This document shows, one piece after another, positions 28,973 through 37,422 of a DNA stretch of 64,000 bases. The notes beneath the pieces are model-generated. The model did not search any database. It worked only from the letters and a program-made list of their open reading frames with translations, and had not been told where the DNA came from. The stretch lies in contig NC_087069.1 of NCBI RefSeq assembly GCF_963678635.1, forward strand, positions 26,772,303 through 26,836,302, read 5' to 3'. Position numbers and translations under genes: made by a program. This DNA comes from Symsagittifera roscoffensis (taxonomy: Eukaryota; Xenacoelomorpha; Acoela; Convolutidae). Position 1 is the stretch's first letter. Every line of letters begins with the position of its first letter.

Positions 28973-30133
28973 ATGGAGGTGGATGAGGCTCCTAGGTCGA
29001 AGGGACGATTCAACCTCGATCGTGCTGCTCAAGAACATATGAACGAAGGGTTGGAGGTGTGGATACCGTCCGAATCAGCGTCCTCCCTGCGTGGTCTAGA
29101 GACACAAGCAATACGCCCGTTGATGGACGTCGCGCTGCCTGGATATACACCAAGTTCGACCCCGGGTAGTAGTCAGGTGAGTGGTAGCTCGTCACGACTG
29201 AAAGAGTTGCACGAGTGGCTACAACTAAGGAATCGCGAGAGTCCAGCAAGAGCGGACTTGCCGTCGACGTGGGGGGAACAACCTGTCAGGAGTGTGGTAA
29301 TCTCGAGTTACAAAAAGAACACGGAAGGTAGATACCACAGGCACAATCGGATGGATTGGAGCACGGCGCAGATGGACAGGAGAGATTGCTTCTATAACGC
29401 GGCTTGGGTGGAATACTTCACGCAGCTACTTGTGCCCGAAGGAGCGGTCCACTTGATCATAGGGGACAGCTTGTTGCGGGTGCTGACCCGGATCCAGTCC
29501 CATTGGCAAACGGGATTCTTGAGCTTCGCTGGAGCCGCGACGCCGCAGATGTTAGCGACACTTGAGATGCTAGGTATGTCAAGAGTATATACGGTGACTC
29601 TGATGATCGGGACGAATGACGTGTCCAGGGGGGAAGCAAGGAAGGTGATGAGGCTGCACGACAAGATGAGCTGCATTCTCGAGGAATTGCGAATTCAAAT
29701 GGATCCGGCCATTCTTACGGTGTGCACCGTCCCTTTCAACATGAAAGCGGATCAACATGCAATGGAGATGAACACAAAGGTGCGAAATCTGAATGAAATA
29801 ATCAGGCTGATACACAAAAGAAGCGTCCTCCCCGTTGGGCTGTTGGATGTGGCCGAGCAAATGGAGCTATCTGCTTTCCCTGACGATGCATGTGCGGATG
29901 GGATTCATTTTGATAGGCCCAGAGGGGTGGAGTGGTTGAATGACGTCTTCCAAAGGCACATAAACGTGTTGGAGACAGAGTTGCTAGAGACGGCACAGGT
30001 CACATTCGGACCATCCCCAAATCCACCTTTCTTCAACTCGAGAGCTTTGTCCAGTTGCTTGGGGGCGATGGCTGATTCTAGAGAAAGTTCGAGGGATAGC
30101 CGAACCAAGTTGCCGGGCGCTGCGCCCATGTAG
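28973..30133 (+). CDS. Element B SGNH/GDSL-type hydrolase
   Basis: ATG at 28973, 386 codons; the frame is open a further 30 bp upstream. The N-terminal ~150 residues are unrecognised. Then comes an SGNH core: HLIIGDSLLRV (Ser 166), LSFAGAATPQM (oxyanion Gly), VTLMIGTNDVSRG (Asn 215), and DGIHFDRPRG (Asp 309, His 312). All four blocks are present in the right order. SGNH enzymes are esterases or lipases. No signal peptide was seen, so an intracellular role is likely. An in-frame TAG (30131-30133) separates it from the next frame. Absent from A; the gene is intact. Confidence 0.8.
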   Translation: MEVDEAPRSKGRFNLDRAAQEHMNEGLEVWIPSESASSLRGLETQAIRPLMDVALPGYTPSSTPGSSQVSGSSSRLKELHEWLQLRNRESPARADLPSTWGEQPVRSVVISSYKKNTEGRYHRHNRMDWSTAQMDRRDCFYNAAWVEYFTQLLVPEGAVHLIIGDSLLRVLTRIQSHWQTGFLSFAGAATPQMLATLEMLGMSRVYTVTLMIGTNDVSRGEARKVMRLHDKMSCILEELRIQMDPAILTVCTVPFNMKADQHAMEMNTKVRNLNEIIRLIHKRSVLPVGLLDVAEQMELSAFPDDACADGIHFDRPRGVEWLNDVFQRHINVLETELLETAQVTFGPSPNPPFFNSRALSSCLGAMADSRESSRDSRTKLPGAAPM

Positions 30134-30181
30134 GCTGATGAGGCAACGTCATCAACGCCCCAGGGATCGATAATATCCTCG

Positions 30182-30418
30182 GTGGTGGTGGCGGACAAGA
30201 AGAAGCCGGATAGACCAGTGGAGACCAACAGGTTGAAAAATGAGGAGAAGGTCAAGAAGCTGGACCTGGAAGACCTCGAGTGCAGGCTAGAGTTAGCGAA
30301 AGCTTTGGGTCTTGAGCAGATGTCGCACGAAGACTTGGGCAGACTCCAGTGTGTGGACTGGCTGAAGGCTCACGAGACACACTTCTCGAGGGCCAAAATA
30401 GCAGAGACGCGGATCTGA
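30182..30418 (+). CDS. Short charged frame following the SGNH ORF
   Basis: 78 codons in the same frame as the SGNH ORF beyond one TAG; the frame is open from that TAG. Lysine/glutamate-rich helix (NRLKNEEKVKKLDLEDLECR). It overlaps the next ORF by 70 bp, one frame back. Probably the N-terminal part of the next protein or a readthrough tail of the SGNH protein. Confidence 0.45.
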   Translation: MVVADKKKPDRPVETNRLKNEEKVKKLDLEDLECRLELAKALGLEQMSHEDLGRLQCVDWLKAHETHFSRAKIAETRI

Positions 30419-31920
30419 CTGGGATCCCCACAAAATCGGTGATGGGACCTATTAACTATAGACCTCTCAAGTCATTAGGGAGTCCGGGATTCGTAGTGGA
30501 GCCTCCCAAACACCGAACTAGCATTGCCATGATTAGGGTGGCCACTCCAGCACAGTTGAGGGTGGTGGACAAGCTGATGGATCCGAGGGAGATGGAATTA
30601 CCAGACGCCGCGTATGAAGGCACGAAACTGGCCAATGATCCCAGATACGGGAAACCCTGCGGGAATACGCAGCTGGCCAAAACCTTAGCTGTTTATGACA
30701 GGGCAGACCCTGCCGCAGCGAGGGTAGTCATCGTGGCGGGATCGGACTTTGAGGGAACGTCTCCCAAATTGTTTTGGCCGGAAACTCTGATATATTCATT
30801 GCCGGGAGCGAAGCTAAACCAGATGTTAACCCTGGTGGTGGCAATAAAATCGGAGATGCCTTGCGAGCCTGAGCTACTGCTGTTTGCAGGGATGAACGAT
30901 CACTTGCATGCGACGGGGTTTCTTGAGCAGCTCAAGGGTGATGAACCTACGCCGAAGAAGATCTGGGAAGCCATCCAGACATTATTTGCAGCCATGAATG
31001 AAATACAAGAGAACGTTGCCTCACGATTTGGCTCCAAGACGAAGGTGGCGTTTACGACGTCCCCCGGATACGCGAGCATGCCTCCCGCTCTGCAATTTAT
31101 GTATGCGATCTTGATCTTGATAGCAGAAGGGAATGGATGGCGTATTCTGATGGCAGCTCCCAATCGGGAACTGGAACCCACAAATTTGAGACTTCGCAGG
31201 TCAGAGCTCGCGGCGGCGTGGGCGGATGTGTCCCACGCGTTGAGGGGCTTTCACGAGTTGGCCGACATCCTCATCGTGTTGGACGAGGTCCTCTTGCTGG
31301 AGATATCTAACTTCGCTAGGCAACTCAAGCTCAGTCCGATTATAGGGGACGATCATCCAGTGGTGACTCACCTGACGGCCAGTCTGTGGTTTCGAAACAT
31401 GGAGGTGACAATCAAAAGCTCTACCAGTAAATCTAGAGGGCCGAGCAACGAGGGGAAGAACGTGGTCGCATCGGAGAAGCAACTGGAGTCGATGGTGTAT
31501 CGACTGACACAAGAGGGAGGCAGGTGGCCCTTCCTGACACCAAGGCTGGAGAACGCCACGGAGAAGACAAGAGAAGATGCTCCGCTTCTGGTGAAGCAGA
31601 TCTGGGATTTTCTTGAGGAGCAGCTGGGAGTGGCCGAGAAAAGGGAAATGACCGTTGGCAGGTTCGTCACGGCAGCCAACGAAGTCACGATCGGAGGATT
31701 CTGGAGGGAGCACGCAAGGGGTGAGCTGAGGACGAGGAGGGATCACGAGATTCTTGAGTTCTTGAGTCCTTGTTGGGGAAAGGAGTTCCTGGCCGGAGTG
31801 TATAGCGCGAAAGAGACCATCTTTAAAGCCTTCATACAGGAAGTGTTGAATATGCCCATCAGTCTGTTGCTGAGGTACCCTGGGTGCGGATGCTTGGCGA
31901 AAATTCCTGAGCGATTTTAA
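30349..31920 (+). CDS. Element B second, divergent SGNH-like protein
   Basis: 523 codons; the true start may be lower, since the first ~30 residues overlap the previous frame. Blocks in SGNH order: VVIVAGSDFEGTSP (GSD instead of GDS), SLPGAKLNQM (Gly), LLLFAGMNDHLHA (Asn), and later IIGDDHPVVTHL (Asp/His). The Ser-Asp order is swapped relative to canonical GDS, so activity is uncertain. The C-terminal ~200 residues are unrecognised. The frame ends at 31920, but an alternative frame (AWRKFLSDFNREVDDD) runs straight into the next ORF. These two were therefore probably one protein, now frameshifted. Confidence 0.55.
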   Translation: MCGLAEGSRDTLLEGQNSRDADLTGIPTKSVMGPINYRPLKSLGSPGFVVEPPKHRTSIAMIRVATPAQLRVVDKLMDPREMELPDAAYEGTKLANDPRYGKPCGNTQLAKTLAVYDRADPAAARVVIVAGSDFEGTSPKLFWPETLIYSLPGAKLNQMLTLVVAIKSEMPCEPELLLFAGMNDHLHATGFLEQLKGDEPTPKKIWEAIQTLFAAMNEIQENVASRFGSKTKVAFTTSPGYASMPPALQFMYAILILIAEGNGWRILMAAPNRELEPTNLRLRRSELAAAWADVSHALRGFHELADILIVLDEVLLLEISNFARQLKLSPIIGDDHPVVTHLTASLWFRNMEVTIKSSTSKSRGPSNEGKNVVASEKQLESMVYRLTQEGGRWPFLTPRLENATEKTREDAPLLVKQIWDFLEEQLGVAEKREMTVGRFVTAANEVTIGGFWREHARGELRTRRDHEILEFLSPCWGKEFLAGVYSAKETIFKAFIQEVLNMPISLLLRYPGCGCLAKIPERF

Positions 31921-31927
31921 TCGAGAA

Positions 31928-32860
31928 GTGGACGACGACACCTCATTGGACGATTTCAAGGAGGAGCTGTGGGACACGGTGGTGAAGTTCGGAGAACCTA
32001 TCCTGGTGGGGACAGGTCTGGAGGAGAAAGCTAGAGAAGAGCTGCTGAGCAAGATGGTCGAGTTGAGGAAGGCACCACGAAAGACCAGAGAAGACAAATG
32101 TAAAGACAGCTCTACTCCGAAACAAAAAACTGACAATAAAATAATTGAACATGTAAGGGGGGATAAGGTCGGAACTAGTAAAATAATTAAAAGTACTAAT
32201 ATCCATAAGGCTCGAGCAGGGGGGAGGCAAGAGTCGGAAGGGTTGGGGGGAGACAAGGAAGTCGAATCAGTGATGGTAACGACAACGCCCCCGAGTAAAG
32301 ACGTGAGGTCTCGCAAGAGGAAGAGAGACGTGGAGGGATTGGGAAGTCCTTCGGCGGATGCGGTCTCGGAAAAGAACTTGAGAGAGATGGCCCCCATGGT
32401 TCTGGCACGATGGAAGACAGCAGCCTACAAGAGTAGCTACGAGCCGAGGAAACTGCTCGACGTAGAAAAGGAGATGGAGATCCCCGCCAGTTCAGCAACG
32501 GAAGAAGACTTCAAACCTCAGAGGATAAAAATGAAGCGAGGTTCAACGAGCGGGCAGACCTGGGAAGTGGACGTCGGCAAAGAATGGATCTCAAATGAAC
32601 ACCAGGCTACCGGGAAGCAAGTGACTAGCGATCCTCTTGAGAAAAATAAAACGAGGAACACCGCCCGACCGTGGTGGGTGGCCCTGGAAACATTGCAGGA
32701 ATTGGAAGACTGCCTGAAGAAGCTCGACAGTGGAGTGTCACGCAAACGACGCAACTGGGCTACCCAGCAGAAGGCTGGTATCAATAAATTAGAATTGGGC
32801 AGCCAGCTGAAGAGAACTTGGCAGAACTTGTTAAAGGATCATTTTGAAGAAATCCGTTGA
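31928..32860 (+). CDS. Element B accessory protein matching the middle of A's 783-codon ORF
   Basis: Frame open from ~31895 through 32860, about 320 codons. FKEELWDTVVKFGE...VGTGL matches A's FMEEVWAVVQSYGT...LKTGL. Then a basic Lys/Arg-rich region (VRSRKRKRDVEG, a nuclear-signal-like cluster) and LREMAPMVLARWKTAAY. Ends in LLKDHFEEIR, corresponding to A's VVLRYFEKETR just before the FAW block. Family unknown. Confidence 0.6.
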   Translation: MDDDTSLDDFKEELWDTVVKFGEPILVGTGLEEKAREELLSKMVELRKAPRKTREDKCKDSSTPKQKTDNKIIEHVRGDKVGTSKIIKSTNIHKARAGGRQESEGLGGDKEVESVMVTTTPPSKDVRSRKRKRDVEGLGSPSADAVSEKNLREMAPMVLARWKTAAYKSSYEPRKLLDVEKEMEIPASSATEEDFKPQRIKMKRGSTSGQTWEVDVGKEWISNEHQATGKQVTSDPLEKNKTRNTARPWWVALETLQELEDCLKKLDSGVSRKRRNWATQQKAGINKLELGSQLKRTWQNLLKDHFEEIR

Positions 32861-33957
32861 TGGCGAATCCCTTTATTAGGACCGCAGGACAACTGATGTT
32901 CGCGTGGAGCCTGTTGGGAATAGAGTTAGAGACACTAACTTCGTACGACAAGTTGAATTTGGGAGGCAAGAACCTAGAGGTATATCGAATGCTGATGCAG
33001 CACGTTGCTAGGGACAACTCAGGCTTGAGCCTGGCAAGGAGGAAGGATGCTACCTGCTTCTTGAGATGGACAATGTCGATGATGACTGACAGTACCATCC
33101 TAGCATGTCACCAGAGAGCGATTGGAAGCAAGACGCTGGAAAGGAGAGTCTCCACAGTCATCTTGAATGTGTACCAGAGTACTGGGATAGAAAAGGAAGA
33201 TGGTTCTAGGCAATCTCTGGAGAGCCACAGGAAGTTAGATGAGATACGGAGATTCTACATCAAGAAGTTCGAGGAGAAACACGACGTTCACCGTAACTTG
33301 GCTCCTCCAGGAGAGTACTCGAAACCCAACAAGAAGGGAGAGTATCAGTAGGTGTCTGGAGTGATGGGGATGGCATACAACCCTTTCCTAGACTTAGAAG
33401 CTGGAGGTGCACACAGAAACTACGAGGTGGCGGAGCTGCTGAAGTTCTGGATAGAGAAGATAATGGAGATAGACCCCGTGGAAAGAGAGAGACCCAGTCT
33501 GGGTTTGATTCTCGAGAGAACACCGGAAGTGATGAGTGTGCCACGCTCAAGTAAAAGAGCAGAACTAAGAATGGATAACGGGAACGGCACGTTAACCACG
33601 AATCTGGGAGTGGTGTGGAAGTTGCTCAGGCCCTCTTGGTGTCCACATCCCCATGCGAGCCTGATCGAGGAAGTCACTGAGCGAGTGAGATTGGCGCCGA
33701 CAGAGGATAAAGATTTTGCGACCTTGAGTATAGTACATAGGCTGATCCTGCCTCAGATGAAGGAGTCAAGTGAGACGACGAGCGGAACAGGGTCGGTAAA
33801 GAAGATGGAGCCGGGCAGTTGTCTTGACTCGACGTGTGGGAATGGCGAGCACACCTGTGATGGACGATCGTGCATCAGGATACAGTCTTTCCAGAAAAAA
33901 GACCTAGTCACCTGGTTTGAAGATATCACCGAAAGGGAGAAAACGAGATACAGATAG
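32857..33957 (+). pseudogene. Element B accessory protein matching the end of A's 783-codon ORF
   Basis: Frames 32857-33351 and 33352-33957 are one frame split by a TAG at 33349-33351 that lies where A has a tyrosine codon. Shared blocks: LMFAWSLLGI (A: LRFAWCMMGL), CFLRWTMSMM, KLDEIRRFYIKK and VSGVMGMAYNPFL. The end holds the motif CLDSTCGNGEHTCDGRSC, C-x4-C-x4-H-x-C-x4-C, also in A. It ends in TAG and overlaps the next frame by one base. Confidence 0.65.
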
Positions 33958-34712
33958 TGGCTGAGTGTTATGCGAGTACCACTGTGAACCTAGCAGCAGC
34001 TCTGGGGTTCTTCTCGAGAATGTGTAGTCTCCAGTCACTGGAGAGGCTAGAGTCAGAACACCACTTGGTGACCGCGTTGAGCGTGGAGTCATGGCCCGGA
34101 GTGTTGCAGGTGACCCAGAAACACATCAAGAGTTGGAAGGTTGGACTCGAAGCGGAGATGGGATTTCCCATGAGCGAAGCCTATGGACTGCCTCTGAATG
34201 CGAAGTCCCTAGTGGGGTCAGTGATGGCCAACCTATGTGGCAGCCACTATCCATTGCACATGGCGATGGTAGAAGTATCCAGCCAGAGGGTATTGATAGA
34301 CAAAGCCTTCTCAGTGCCCAAATGTGTAAGACTGGCTCGGATGTCACATCATTCACACAAGCTGTTGAGTAAGATCCGAGGAACAGTGCCTAAAGAACAA
34401 AGAGACGACTTGAGTGAAATCTGGGGTGAAGAACTTCTAGGCTTGGAGAGCGAAAATACCAGTGACCTCGAGAGACAAAACGTGATTGGGAAACCCATGG
34501 TAAGTGCCCCAAACTTGGAAGAAGTCGACGTGATACACGAGAAGATGATGGAACTTGAGCCTCTCCTAGAAGCCTCGGGAGAACGCAACCTTAGGAGCGT
34601 CGACCTCACACACGGGGATTGTCCATGCCACTGTCTGGCGCAGACAGTGTGGTACCCAGACCAAGCCAATCTCTGCTTGATCTGGGATGTAGAAGAAATC
34701 AGGTCGTTTTGA
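33957..34712 (+). CDS. Element B accessory protein, continuation after frameshift
   Basis: 251 codons matching A 4636-3599 along the whole length: TVNLAAALGF, PGVLQVTQKHI, FSVPKCVRLARMS, MELEPLLEASG, PCHCLAQTVWYP, LCLIWD. The start codon would be GTG, so this is most likely the downstream part of the previous protein after a frameshift near 33950. It is helical in appearance with no recognised domain. Conservation with A is clear though the two elements are diverged. Confidence 0.65.
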   Translation: MAECYASTTVNLAAALGFFSRMCSLQSLERLESEHHLVTALSVESWPGVLQVTQKHIKSWKVGLEAEMGFPMSEAYGLPLNAKSLVGSVMANLCGSHYPLHMAMVEVSSQRVLIDKAFSVPKCVRLARMSHHSHKLLSKIRGTVPKEQRDDLSEIWGEELLGLESENTSDLERQNVIGKPMVSAPNLEEVDVIHEKMMELEPLLEASGERNLRSVDLTHGDCPCHCLAQTVWYPDQANLCLIWDVEEIRSF

Positions 34713-34733
34713 TTACCCGAGGATCAACAAAAA

Positions 34734-35405
34734 GTGACCATCTTGTTGGTGAGCACAATGCTGGCTCTACGATGGATGGAAGAAAACATAGCAAAGTATC
34801 GAGAATCGAAGACGCCAACTGCAGAGTCGATTCACGCGATAGATCACAGCAGGAGACTTGAGTTGTTCGAGACAGCATGCAAGGTGTTCGCCATACCAAT
34901 GGAGGTCAGACACGTGTGGAGCCGCTTGAGATTCTTTCCTTGGTTTCGCGCGACGTTAACATCCTGGTTATATGTAGCGACGAAGGATCACATGAGGAAA
35001 CATCAAAAGGAATATCGACAATTCCAGGCCGAGATAGGACCAGATGCCTTCAAAAGACCTCTGCTGACCCATCGCAATGCGATCACGACGGGGTGGAAAA
35101 GAGTGGGTAGAGTATCCAGAGACAACACTAGAGCGAGGGAGTCAATACTCGAGGAGGACCTGGCGAAGAATGTAAGCCTGAGTCTTCACAATTCCTTCTG
35201 TTTGAACCGGGAGTCGAAGGTGAAGAGCTTGCCAAATCAGGCAAAGAGATTGCAAGAGCAAAGGGAGTGGATGCGATCCTATGAACAGCTGAAGGCTTGG
35301 GAGGAGATTGTGATCAGCTCCGATGACGAAGAGGCACTATTGGAACAGATCACAGTGTCAAAAATATCTGGATCGGGTACCTCGAGGGCGAAGAACACAA
35401 GGTGA
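34734..35405 (+). CDS. Element B last accessory protein
   Basis: 223 codons; homologue of the broken A gene at 2971-3598. Central block RHVWSRLRFFPWFRATLTSW, then LLTHRNAITTGWKRV and EDLAKNVSLSLHNSFCLNRE. The C-terminus has EEIVISSDDEEALL, hydrophobic residues followed by acids, similar to SUMO-interaction motifs (speculative). No signal peptide or convincing membrane helix, so it is not an envelope protein. Ends 420 bp before the polypurine tract. Confidence 0.6.
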   Translation: MTILLVSTMLALRWMEENIAKYRESKTPTAESIHAIDHSRRLELFETACKVFAIPMEVRHVWSRLRFFPWFRATLTSWLYVATKDHMRKHQKEYRQFQAEIGPDAFKRPLLTHRNAITTGWKRVGRVSRDNTRARESILEEDLAKNVSLSLHNSFCLNRESKVKSLPNQAKRLQEQREWMRSYEQLKAWEEIVISSDDEEALLEQITVSKISGSGTSRAKNTR

Positions 35406-35824
35406 GCCGGTGGCTCAAAAGGAAAAGTCTAGAGTCTTGAGAGGGAGGGGGCTTGAGGGTGAACTCGGATGAAATCTGGGTTCACGAAAAAAAAATTATA
35501 ACAAATAGGATATTGTTATTAATATGCTAGATTTATTATAAAAATCAAAATGCTGCATGACAATTTCCTGATTGAATAGGACAAAAGAAATTTTAAATCA
35601 CCAGCTTAAAAAGCGGGAATTCATAAGGTGCAGGTGTGTGCATATTTTGATTGCTGTTTAGCGATAGTGTGAAAATTTTATATGGTTGTGAATTTTGGAA
35701 GGTAGATAAACTTAAGTCTGCTGCAAACTTCTGTAAATGACCACTGGCACTGTATCTTGAGTGACACTCGGGCTTCTGGGGATTCACTAACAGAGACAGC
35801 ACGCAATGAGGACATCGATCTTGA
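35406..35824 (+). other. Element B 3' untranslated region
   Basis: AT-rich, no coding, ending at the polypurine tract. Confidence 0.5.
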
Positions 35825-35834
35825 GTCCGGGGAG
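35825..35834 (+). promoter_or_regulatory. 3' polypurine tract of element B
   Basis: GTCCGGGGAG followed by TA and the LTR start TGTGCC; same design as in element A at 2185-2194. Confidence 0.75.
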
Positions 35835-35836
35835 TA

Positions 35837-36720
35837 TGTGCCAGTCGGTCACGTTTGGAAGTTTGACCTTGAGAGACACGAAAATACGTAATTTTGGAGT
35901 GGAATATTAAGTTTCAAAATTTCGATTAGAGCCTGTCATGCTCAGTTTTCTCGTACCATCTGAAAACACAAAGTGAAAGATCAGAACGACCGAATTTACA
36001 ATTGCGGGAAAATACGCAAGAAAAACAGCAGGAAATTGCTATTCGCAATTTCCCGATACAAAATAATACACGAGTAGAGCTGTCTTATCCCGAAATAGGA
36101 GGAGAGATAATAAAAAGAATTCGGAACAAACTAGAGTGAACCTTCAATGGAAAGGTGGACAGCTTGAGTGTCCCAATGGTTCATACAAAAACTCAAATTC
36201 TAGAGCCAGAACTTACTTCTGTTACCAAAACTGACCAGCATTAAACTTATCTAGTTATATTATCTGATTCTTGAGTTGCTTACCAATTTAATTACTCCTT
36301 GTGCTCGAGTGCATTAACATGTGAGTCCCCAATTTATTTTTCTCGAGTGTGTTTTATGATTGTTATGTTGAGATAAGGCGAGTTTTAGGTTGATCCATCT
36401 GAAATGGATCAAAGTTCCACTGTCCAATAAAAAGTAAGTTAACGGATTGTTCCGACCCTGTTTTTAACGGCGTTTGCGTGTTTTGGGTATTTCGAGACCT
36501 AAGTATGGGGACGTTCTTACTTTCTAGAGTGGGGGGATTTTTTGGTAGTAGCCTTTAAGCTGTAACGGATTCTAGTCTCATGTCGCAAGCGAACCGAATT
36601 GGCTCCGACCGTTCTTGAGGTAGAAAAACACAAGAGATAGTGTCCCTGACTCTTGAGCCAATGGTTATAGGGCCTATTTTTCTTAAGCCTCATATGTGAC
36701 CGAAGTAGGCGACTGTTACA
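35837..36720 (+). repeat. 3' LTR of element B
   Basis: 884 bp, matches 20126-21036 along its length and ends in the same GACTGTTACA. Directly after it (36721) the interrupted 5' LTR of element A resumes with gttcagtagat, the sequence found at 1574 in A's other LTR. Confidence 0.9.
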
Positions 36721-36923
36721 GTTCAGTAGATAAAAATCATCAGCTTCATCGAAGATGGATCAACCCTTTCCCCCAACTCCTAGCTTCTCATCCTAGCAAA
36801 ATGAATTCAGATGTTAATTAAATTCAACTCAGGACATGACAGGGAAGCTAAAAGTTTATATAAGTTAATAAAAGTTCCAGTCCCGAGACCCCTCCGGATT
36901 CCTGAATCCGGGGAAATAAGGTT

Positions 36924-37141
36924 CTTATTGCCTCCTTTAGTGGGACATTCGTGTACAAACTTTTGACATCCAGGGAGATAATACTCTCATTATAGTCTAG
37001 ATCTATGTTCTCTATGATCTCCCGAGCCATTTGTGTGTTTGTCTCAATGTTTGCCCCCTCAATGTTGTCAAAAAATTTGGCCAAAGTTTTATTTAGGTGT
37101 TCATATGAGCTCCCTGGCAGTGACAGTACGGGACGGAGAGG
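36924..37141 (-). repeat. Inverted copy of a PLE internal segment
   Basis: About 210 bp whose reverse complement matches the PLE at roughly 38500-38710 with few differences, covering the RT region LYGLAK-PVL...SLYTNVPLKEA. It lies head-on to the main PLE. At its end a 9-bp inverted repeat (GGCAGTGAC/GTCACTGCC) spans 37113-37146. Confidence 0.85.
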
Positions 37142-37422
37142 TCACTGCCAGGAATTATTGATCTCGAGAGGCAAGAGGCAGGATCCCGCTTTGGTGAGAC
37201 AATACCTGGAAGTTCATCAATCGAGCGAACTTGAGTTGAAGTCATTGCGAGTTGTGCTGACACATAGAGAGAACTTGCCCGGGATATTCTCAAAGATAAG
37301 AGCGCGGACTCAGAAACCATCACAAGGACGACGCAAGGCGAAGGCACGCAGAGAGGAAACAACGACTGACGTCTCTCTACCATCGGCTGAAAGGGCGCAG
37401 ATTGGGTAAGTGAATCTACTGA
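37142..37422 (+). other. Unknown sequence upstream of the PLE
   Basis: One frame (to 37409) reads protein-like sequence with VRQYLEVHQSSELELKSLRV and a basic tail (RRKAKARREE). I do not recognise it. It may be the N-terminal region of another PLE copy or a scrap of another element. 37430-37485 contains an imperfect hairpin with ATCCTGC/GCAGGAT arms. Confidence 0.35.

Larger units (their letters stand above)
20126..36720 (+). mobile_element. Element B: giant Ty3/gypsy-like retrotransposon lacking gag and protease
   Basis: 16.6 kb plus-strand element with LTRs 20126-21036 and 35837-36720, same primer-binding site and polypurine tract as A. Order: LTR, leader, minisatellite, truncated RT-RNase H, linker, integrase, acidic ORF, macrodomain ORF, coiled-coil ORF, SGNH ORF, second SGNH-like ORF, conserved accessory proteins, LTR. 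It interrupts A's 5' LTR at the base equivalent to 1573/1574. No convincing target duplication is seen: the left junction reads tttttg-ta and the right gttcag, sharing one g. It would need gag and protease from a relative such as A. Confidence 0.88.
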
